Part shown: one piece after another, positions 57,633 through 64,000 of the stretch
Layout of the letters: the number at the start of each line of letters is the position of its first letter
Numbering within the stretch: the first letter of the stretch is position 1
Assembly: GCF_035984545.1 (NCBI RefSeq)
Contig: NZ_JAXCHP010000001.1
Span: forward strand, 2,542,001 to 2,606,000
DNA: 64,000 nt
Source of the DNA: Cryobacterium sp. GrIS_2_6
GTDB lineage: Bacteria > Actinomycetota > Actinomycetes > Actinomycetales > Microbacteriaceae
Direction of reading: 5' to 3'
Notes under the pieces: model-generated
What the model saw: the letters and a program-made list of their open reading frames with translations, nothing else
What the model was told of the DNA's origin: nothing
Databases searched by the model: none
Made by a program: the position numbers and the translations under genes

Positions 57633-60122
57633 CTAGCGCATGTAGCTGATCCGGCTCCGGACCTTCTTGGCCACTGCTCTGACGCCTCCGGCGCGCCAGT
57701 AGTGCACAAAGAGGCCGGCGTCATGGCGAAGGCCGTGCTTCTTGCGGCGCACTTCGGGACGTCGATGCGACTTCCTGGCCTCCCCGGGAGTCACAACGCC
57801 GCTGGCCAGGAGATCGGGCGAATGACGGGGATCGGCGACGAAATCCACGAGTGGGGCAAGAACCGTCTTCCATTCGTAGTCAGCGCGCACCCGCTGAATG
57901 TTCGCCCGTGCTTCCTGGGCGAACTCATCGTCGAACAAGACTCTCTCCAGGGCGGCCGCGAGTGCACCGATGTCATTGGGCGGTACGACAATACCGAGGC
58001 CTTCACTCTGGACGAGGGCCGCGAAGTGATCACCCTCTGTGACGACCATGGGGAGTCCGGCCCACAGGTAGTCCAGGATCCGGGTGCGGAACGAGAAGGT
58101 CGTCTCGACGTGGGCGAAGTGGGTGCTGACACCCGCATCGGCCTCGCCGAGGTAGTTGTGCCGTTCCGCGTAGTCCACCCACGAGGAATTGAAGAAGACG
58201 CTGCTGTCGAGCACGCCGAGTTCAGAGGCGAGCGACCGTGATTCAGCGACGATGCCCATCTCGGGCACGCCCGGGTGCGGATGCTTCGTCCCCTGGAAAT
58301 AGAGCCGGACATTGTCGTGAGTCTCCGACAGCCGGGCAACGGCACGAATCAGTGTTTCCGGGTCGAACCAGTTGTAGAGGCCTCCGCTCCAGAGCAGAAG
58401 CTTGTCTGTCGCTTCGATCCCCGGCAGGACGCCCTTGAGGACCGGCCGGGTCGCAGGAGGAAAGACCCCGTCGAGGCCGAACGGCACGACTTCGATCAGA
58501 CCGGTCAGATCCGGATCGGAGGCATAGTTCGCGGGGTTCAGCCGGCCAAGGGCCGCGAGCTGGCCGAGATAGAAATGCCGCTGGCGCTCAGAGGCGCACA
58601 TGAAGAAGTCGCCGCGGAGGAGTTGTTCATTCAGAACATCAGTCGCATCGGAAACCTGCTTGTTCCACTGAACCGCGCCCTGCTCGCGGCCCTGCTCCAG
58701 TTGTTCAAGGTGCATCGGGTCGTAGATATCGGCCACGACGATTTTGTTGGTCTTCCTCAGCGAATCGAAGAGTGCCATCGCGAGCCCCTGGAAGACAATC
58801 ACGTCCGCCCGCTGCTCCAGGCGACCCATCGTTCGGTCATCACCCGGGCGAATATGCACGATCTCGAACGGAGCATCCACGGGTTCGGCCCCGGCAAGGG
58901 TGACCAGAGTGACCTCATTGCCCCTGGCCAGGGCGGCGGCCATGTTCCAGGCTCGAATTGCGGGACCGGCCATCTTGGCGCCGATGGGATCGCCCGTGAT
59001 CACGAGGACACGCGTCACGACCGGAGTGTCCGTGACCCCGAACGCGTTGACGATCTTTTCATAGCCCTTCAGATAATGCTCTGAATGGTAGGACGGGGCG
59101 TCGGTCTCACCGAAGAATCGCCAGATGGTCTTGTCGGGAACGACACGAGTCGACTGGATCAGGTCCCGAGACTCCACGAGGGATGGCAGGTTCTCGACGA
59201 ATTGGTCAATGGCGTAGACACCGGCGAGGGTATCCCTGGCGACTTCCTGAACGGGTCCGTTGTCGCCACCCTTGCGAAGATCGAGTGACGTCGAATCTAA
59301 TTTGCCACGAGCCACTGCCCGACGAACAGTCAGCGCCAGGGTCGCTGGAAAGATCTTCGCGAGCGCCTCGTCGCCGAGGTTCTTGTACTGGGTGAACAGT
59401 GCGTTTCGTTCGAGAAGATAGGTTTCCTTGAAGGCGCCGAACGACGTCATGGACGCGTGGTGTTTGTGGAACGCCAGCGACGCCGGCTCGTACACGAAAC
59501 GCCATCCGCGGAGGTTGAGTCTCCAGCCGAAGTCGACATCCTCGAAGAACATGAAGAATCGCTCATCGAACCCGCCGAGCGCATCGTAGACACTTCGACG
59601 AACGAACATCGCCGAACCCGTCCCGAAAAGCACGTCGCGCGCGTGGTCTGGTTCGGTGGGGACCGCCTGGGCGGTCAAGGGCTTATAACCCTGCCCGAAC
59701 CAGGTCATGGCCGATCCGATGTAGTCGACGAGAAGACCGTCCCAATCGAGCACTCGACTTGCGATGGCGCCGATCTCTGGATCCTGGTCGAAACGACTGA
59801 TTGCGGACCTCACCCAGGCGGAGTCAGGCTTGGCATCGTTGTTCAGGAACGCCAGAAAATCTCCTGAGGATGCCTTCACGCCCAGATTGCAGCCCCCGGC
59901 GAACCCGAGGTTATCCTTTGATTCGACCAGAACGACGTGAGGTGCTGCGGCTCGGATTCGCGCGGCGCTGTCGTCACCGGAGGCATTCTCGACCACGACG
60001 ATTTCGAGGAGATCTGCCGGCCAATCGATCCGGCCGAGCTGGGCGATGGCCTCTATGGTGTCATCGGTTCCCCGGAAATTAACGAGGATGACGGACACTA
60101 CGCCCGCTTGCTTCTTCGGCAT
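57633..60122 (-). CDS. GT2-GT4 two-domain glycosyltransferase
   Basis: 829 residues. The N-terminal GT2 (about 8-260) has VSVILVNFRGTDDTIEAIAQ, VVVENASGDDSAARIR, DNLGFAGGCNLGVKAS, FLNNDAKPDSAWV and GGFDERFFMFFEDVDFGWRL. A linker of about 110 residues follows. The second half (about 370-745) is a GT-B domain of the GT4 kind, with GDPIGAKMAGPAIRAWNMAA, LLWSGGLYNWFDPETLIRAV and FRTRILDYLWAGLPMVVTEGD. The C-terminal 60 residues are basic. Two successive sugar additions by one polypeptide is the simple reading. Confidence 0.9.
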   Translation of the reverse strand: MPKKQAGVVSVILVNFRGTDDTIEAIAQLGRIDWPADLLEIVVVENASGDDSAARIRAAAPHVVLVESKDNLGFAGGCNLGVKASSGDFLAFLNNDAKPDSAWVRSAISRFDQDPEIGAIASRVLDWDGLLVDYIGSAMTWFGQGYKPLTAQAVPTEPDHARDVLFGTGSAMFVRRSVYDALGGFDERFFMFFEDVDFGWRLNLRGWRFVYEPASLAFHKHHASMTSFGAFKETYLLERNALFTQYKNLGDEALAKIFPATLALTVRRAVARGKLDSTSLDLRKGGDNGPVQEVARDTLAGVYAIDQFVENLPSLVESRDLIQSTRVVPDKTIWRFFGETDAPSYHSEHYLKGYEKIVNAFGVTDTPVVTRVLVITGDPIGAKMAGPAIRAWNMAAALARGNEVTLVTLAGAEPVDAPFEIVHIRPGDDRTMGRLEQRADVIVFQGLAMALFDSLRKTNKIVVADIYDPMHLEQLEQGREQGAVQWNKQVSDATDVLNEQLLRGDFFMCASERQRHFYLGQLAALGRLNPANYASDPDLTGLIEVVPFGLDGVFPPATRPVLKGVLPGIEATDKLLLWSGGLYNWFDPETLIRAVARLSETHDNVRLYFQGTKHPHPGVPEMGIVAESRSLASELGVLDSSVFFNSSWVDYAERHNYLGEADAGVSTHFAHVETTFSFRTRILDYLWAGLPMVVTEGDHFAALVQSEGLGIVVPPNDIGALAAALERVLFDDEFAQEARANIQRVRADYEWKTVLAPLVDFVADPRHSPDLLASGVVTPGEARKSHRRPEVRRKKHGLRHDAGLFVHYWRAGGVRAVAKKVRSRISYMR

Positions 60123-60234
60123 GAATGGCTTCCTGACTTGTGGGTGTGCGCATAAACCCTACCAAGCCCCGGCTGGCGCAACGCCGGACTCTGTCCGGTA
60201 CCACGCTTTCAGCGGCAGTCGCCGCGCCTCCCGT

Positions 60235-62646
60235 TCACGGCACCGCGATGGTTCGACACAGCAGCGGGGTGTCCGCACCCGCGCCGATATTCTGCGCCGT
60301 CACGCACACGTCGTTTGAGCCGGTTTGGGCAGGGATGCGAATCCCATAGCCATGATTGGCGCCGTATCCCGGCATCTGCGCAGCGGCAGCTGCACTCGGG
60401 GCGTCGGCCACCACTGTCGTCTTCGTTCCATTGACCGTGACGATGACAGTGACAGGGCCGGTCGAATCAGGATCGATCGCCCATCCCCACGACTCAACGG
60501 TTCCCGCGGTCGCCCACAGGTCCTGGACGAGGCCCACGGGCGGACCACTCGGCGCCGCGGGCACGATGATGGTCTGGCACCCGAAATTAAGGTTCGCGCC
60601 AGACGCCACGTTGATGCCCCATGCACACACTTCGTGAGCTCCCGGCGCTGCGGCAATCGTGGCGCCGAAACCATGATTGGGTCCGTAGCCGGGATAGGCG
60701 GCGCCGACCGCGGCGTTCGCGGAGTTTGCGCTTAGCACGGTCCATTGTCCGTCGATGCGCACCTGGACCGGGATTGGTCCTGTCTGGTCAGGGTCGAGCG
60801 CCCAACCCCACATGCTCACACCGCCCGCGGTTCCCCACACCTGGTTCAGCGCGCCAACGGGCGAACCCGACAAGACCATGACAGTGCGGCAACCGAGGGC
60901 CAGGTTTGCGCCAAGGCCCTGATTGACGCCCCAGGCGCAGACCGTGTGTTTTCCAGGGGTCGCCTTGATCGTCCCGCCGAATCCGTGGTTCGGACCATAT
61001 GCGGGATAGGCCTGCCCAACGCCCGCGTTCGCTGCGTCGGCAGTGAATACGGTCCAGACGCCGTCGACCGTGACGTGAACCGGGATGGCAGCGACGGTGT
61101 CGGGATCAAGTGCCCAACCCCACATGCTGATTCCAGTAGGAGTGGTCCACATGTCGCTCATGACACCGATCGGCGAACCTGACGGCACGACGACCGTTCG
61201 ACACCCGAGGGTAGTATTCGATCCAGCCCCGATATTCACAGCGTAGACACAGACCGTTGCAGGTCCACCTGCTGCAGGTATGACCCCCCCGAACCCATGG
61301 TTGGAGCCGCTGGCCGGATACGTTCCCAGGCTGGCTGTGCTCGGACTGTTCGCCTGCAGAACGGTCCAGATCCCATTCACCGTGACGTGTATCTGAATCG
61401 GATTCGTCGTGTCCGGGTCCAGTCCCCAACCCCAGAGGCTTACGGACCCGGGGCTGGAAAAAACATCCTTCAGTTCGCCGGCAGGCGAGCCGTCGGGAAC
61501 CGTGATGTTATAGCAACCGAGCTGGGTGTTCTCGCCTGCCCCTTGGTTCACAGCGAAAACGCACACACTGTAGGGACCGGCCTGGGGAACGGCGATGCTT
61601 CCCCCGAAGCCGTGGTTCTGTCCGGCACCCGGATACATCGTTTCGGCGGTTGAATTGGGCGCATCAGCGGTCCAGGCAACCCATTGGTCGTTGACCTTCA
61701 CGTGGATTGCCAGCGCGTTGCTGGAAGCGCTGCCATCGACAGCCCAGCCCCACATATTGATCATGTTGTTGGTCGCCCAGATCTCCTTGACCTGGCCGAC
61801 GGGCGAGCCGAGGGCCGTTGTGCTCGGACCGAACCAATTGTTGAAGAAGACCCAGAAGTTGCGGTTCCCATACGAGGAGCAGTTATCACCCGTGGTGTAC
61901 AGGCTGGCCAAAGAGGCACCATTGGGCTGATAAGGCGTGTAGTTGTACAGGTTTGCCGTTGCCTGGTTCTCGATCGTGACTGTCGATGCCCCACAACTGG
62001 CGTCAGGACTCCACTGGATCCTGGTGGGACCTATGGCGTATGTTCGCGCGGGGAAGTTCGTGTACTGCCGAAACTGCCACGCTGCCTTGTAGACCTGATT
62101 GTAGAATCCGTAGAAGGCCGCGTCGCAGTTACTCGTGTCTGGACAGCCATAGCCCGCCGCCTTCCGGTAGGTGCTCGCCGTCGGGCTGGAACTCGACACG
62201 AGCGACGTCTCTTTCTGGAGAAGGACCAAGAGGACTTGCGGATTGATACCGCACGCCTGTGCCGCTTTGTAGATGATGCTGCTCGCCAGTTCGTTGGGCA
62301 CGCCGTCGTACGCGGCGCAGTGGTCCGGGGCGACGGCTGCACGCGACACCGTGTCCATCCGATAGTCCTTGAGGCAGGTATAGCCCGCATTGCACGCGCT
62401 CTCCTTGCCAACGAGGAACGCCTGAATATCAGCCTCACTCATTGACTGCGTGTTAAAGAAAACCTGATCGCTGATGATATTGCCTGGTTGGAACTGCGAG
62501 CCGGTGACCGCGGCAGCGCTGTCGACCGGGGTGACAAACGTCGGTACGGTGAGCACGGCTGCCACGAGGGACGCCAACGCGATCATTGCCCCGAATCGGC
62601 GCAGCGGCCGCCTGCTCGGTCGAACCTCGCTCACGAGCACTGTCAC
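60235..62646 (-). CDS. Secreted protein with lytic-like domain and five tandem repeats
   Basis: 803 residues, GTG start. Signal peptide about 1-46. The first domain (about 50-275) resembles the secreted domain often annotated hemagglutinin or lysozyme-like in actinobacteria (NIISDQVFFNTQSMSEADIQ, GINPQVLLVLLQKETSL, NFWVFFNNWFGPSTTA); QKETSL may contain the catalytic Glu. From about 280 five repeats of roughly 105 residues follow, each with G-S/P-P-x-G, a W-GWA-x-DPD-like core, an NHGFG motif and paired cysteines. The repeats suggest binding to a surface polymer. Confidence 0.85.
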   Translation of the reverse strand: MTVLVSEVRPSRRPLRRFGAMIALASLVAAVLTVPTFVTPVDSAAAVTGSQFQPGNIISDQVFFNTQSMSEADIQAFLVGKESACNAGYTCLKDYRMDTVSRAAVAPDHCAAYDGVPNELASSIIYKAAQACGINPQVLLVLLQKETSLVSSSSPTASTYRKAAGYGCPDTSNCDAAFYGFYNQVYKAAWQFRQYTNFPARTYAIGPTRIQWSPDASCGASTVTIENQATANLYNYTPYQPNGASLASLYTTGDNCSSYGNRNFWVFFNNWFGPSTTALGSPVGQVKEIWATNNMINMWGWAVDGSASSNALAIHVKVNDQWVAWTADAPNSTAETMYPGAGQNHGFGGSIAVPQAGPYSVCVFAVNQGAGENTQLGCYNITVPDGSPAGELKDVFSSPGSVSLWGWGLDPDTTNPIQIHVTVNGIWTVLQANSPSTASLGTYPASGSNHGFGGVIPAAGGPATVCVYAVNIGAGSNTTLGCRTVVVPSGSPIGVMSDMWTTPTGISMWGWALDPDTVAAIPVHVTVDGVWTVFTADAANAGVGQAYPAYGPNHGFGGTIKATPGKHTVCAWGVNQGLGANLALGCRTVMVLSGSPVGALNQVWGTAGGVSMWGWALDPDQTGPIPVQVRIDGQWTVLSANSANAAVGAAYPGYGPNHGFGATIAAAPGAHEVCAWGINVASGANLNFGCQTIIVPAAPSGPPVGLVQDLWATAGTVESWGWAIDPDSTGPVTVIVTVNGTKTTVVADAPSAAAAAQMPGYGANHGYGIRIPAQTGSNDVCVTAQNIGAGADTPLLCRTIAVP

Positions 62647-62794
62647 AGGTCTACACCGGGAAACGGCTGTGCCGGCAATATCAGTTCTGCGACGGAAAAG
62701 GCTACGATCTCGAACATTGGCTCACCCTGATCTTCCAGCTAGATAGGTACACGTTACGTGCATGCGTGGACGAAAAGGAATCGCAGGGGAACAA

Positions 62795-64000
62795 TCAGCC
62801 GGCGGTCCTCCCAGTGGCGTCGTTCGCACCGTTCACGTCATCGAGCACATCGACGACGGCTTGGAGGGATTCATCCGACACCGGGTGGATCAGAGGAGCA
62901 AAATCTGCGGGCTCGTGGGCGCGGCTCGGTTCGATCGCACCGCGGAGTCCGTTCACCCGCCGTTTCACGAAGCCGGCCACTCGGAGTGCCCCGCGGATGG
63001 GACGCCCGTACCGCCACGCCCGGCTGTGCAGCAATCCGGCAAGCTGCTCGTGAACGCCGAGAAGGGCGAAGGATTTGCGCAGGTAGGGGACGATGTCCCC
63101 GGGCATGATCAGCAGCGAGCTCTCGAGGCGATGGAGCACTTTCGCCTCTGACCAGGCCCAGGACTTCTTGGAATGGTCAGTGTATGACGAGTTGCCACCC
63201 TCCCAGCGACGATAGATGGCCGTCAATGAGTCGACTTCGGTGACGCCCAGGAGCAGGGAACCACGCAGGATCATGTCCCAGTCTTCACACACGGTCAGTT
63301 CTTCGTCGAACTCGAATCCGAGGATTGTGAAGAGCGCCGCAGGAAACGCCCACGACATGAACGGCGAGTAGTTCATTTGCAGGTGGGCCAGCTGATCGAA
63401 TTCGCGCGGGTACTCCGCCTTGGGCCAGGACAGGGTGCGGAAGCCGATCTGGTCCTGTGGCCAGAGCTCCGGTTTGACCGTCTGGGTGGCGACCAAGGAG
63501 CGCAGAAGCCGTCCCTCGCTCGTTCGGGAGGCGACTTTGAACTCTTCCACCCAGTTTCCGAACAGGAGATCGTCATCGTCGTAGACCGCAACGAACCGGC
63601 CCTGTGCAGCGCGGATACCCGCATTCAGTGGCTTTCCACGGTTTCCACCGTGAACTTCAATGAGGGAAATCCGATCGAGAAAGCCTGCCGGCTGTTGAGC
63701 GACAATCGCGCGGACCTCGGCGGCATCTGCCGGGGTGGCATCATGATCGATCACAATGACTTCAAAGTCCTGATCGCTCTGCGCGGCCAGGCACAGCAGG
63801 GCGTCACGGAGGGGTTCTGGTCGTTTTCCCTGAGTCCGCAAGAGCACGCTGAGGAAGACCCCGCCCTCTCGATCATCCGAGATGAGCTGCTTCGCGCTTT
63901 CGAGCGCGTTCCGTAGGCGTGGGTCGATCCGCGGTCCCGACATCAGTTCGGAAAGGAGGATTTGGACGGTCGCCGTCTGGGGAGAATGCCGGTCATCACC
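62795..64000 (-). CDS. GT2 glycosyltransferase (5' partial)
   Basis: At least 401 residues are visible. The frame stays open past an ATG at 63943 to the window edge (TATVQILLSELMSGPR reads as protein), and no ribosome binding site precedes that ATG, so the start probably lies beyond 64000. The GT2 domain shows FLSVLLRTQGKRPEPLRDAL, VIDHDATPADAAEV, VAVYDDDDLLFGNW (metal site), and LTVCEDWDMILRGSLLLG. It is a paralogue of the GT2 half of the fusion at 49721-51577 and could itself be the C-terminal part of a similar methyltransferase fusion. Confidence 0.87.
   Translation of the reverse strand, partial: GDDRHSPQTATVQILLSELMSGPRIDPRLRNALESAKQLISDDREGGVFLSVLLRTQGKRPEPLRDALLCLAAQSDQDFEVIVIDHDATPADAAEVRAIVAQQPAGFLDRISLIEVHGGNRGKPLNAGIRAAQGRFVAVYDDDDLLFGNWVEEFKVASRTSEGRLLRSLVATQTVKPELWPQDQIGFRTLSWPKAEYPREFDQLAHLQMNYSPFMSWAFPAALFTILGFEFDEELTVCEDWDMILRGSLLLGVTEVDSLTAIYRRWEGGNSSYTDHSKKSWAWSEAKVLHRLESSLLIMPGDIVPYLRKSFALLGVHEQLAGLLHSRAWRYGRPIRGALRVAGFVKRRVNGLRGAIEPSRAHEPADFAPLIHPVSDESLQAVVDVLDDVNGANDATGRTAG

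Overview
The window is chromosomal DNA of a high-GC Gram-positive actinobacterium, most likely a Microbacteriaceae member. The grounds are the GC-rich codon use, a WhiB regulator, the DUF3499/zincin-like divergent pair, ahcY, manA and whiB in one neighbourhood (as around Rv3246c-Rv3265c in Mycobacterium), an rRNA operon without spacer tRNAs, and a DUF4350-MoxR-DUF58-SpoIIM-RDD cluster. The genus cannot be fixed by reading alone.

Layout. 1-5.05 kb: envelope-associated MoxR/DUF58 cluster. 5.2-10.9 kb: a complete rRNA operon on the minus strand (16S-23S-5S) with promoter, RNase III stems and terminator. 11.2-14.5 kb: ahcY, DUF3499, a zincin-like protein and a lipoprotein. 14.5-24.5 kb: a membrane glycosyltransferase, a membrane cytochrome-b/molybdopterin fusion enzyme, three coupled genes (GT2, DUF2064, methyltransferase), a two-component system, and a coupled nucleoside phosphorylase/epimerase pair; I see this as the best candidate for an undescribed pathway. 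24.7-34 kb: DUF5719, a giant membrane GT2, whiB, galE, a GlxA-type regulator and manA. 34-36.2 kb: a secreted glycan-active protein behind two LacI-type operators. 36.3-37.8 kb: an IS3-family element inserted in an intergenic palindrome. 37.9-40.3 kb: a persulfide-response operon (CstR-like regulator, rhodanese, CoA-disulfide reductase-rhodanese) with an operator over its promoter. 40.35-64 kb: a surface-polysaccharide locus with two tandem O-antigen-ligase-like proteins, a Wzx-like flippase, many GT2 and one GT4 glycosyltransferases, methyltransferase-GT and GT2-GT4 fusions, a sugar epimerase, a DUF2304/GT2 pair, large GT-C-like membrane proteins, and a secreted protein with five tandem repeats. 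The last gene runs off the right edge.

How they fit together: galE and manA supply sugar-nucleotide precursors, and the GTs, flippase and ligases from 40 kb onward would build, export and join a cell-surface glycan. The region also carries several long intergenic palindromes, many between convergent genes. One 60-bp type occurs three times, another type occurs twice and was split by the IS.
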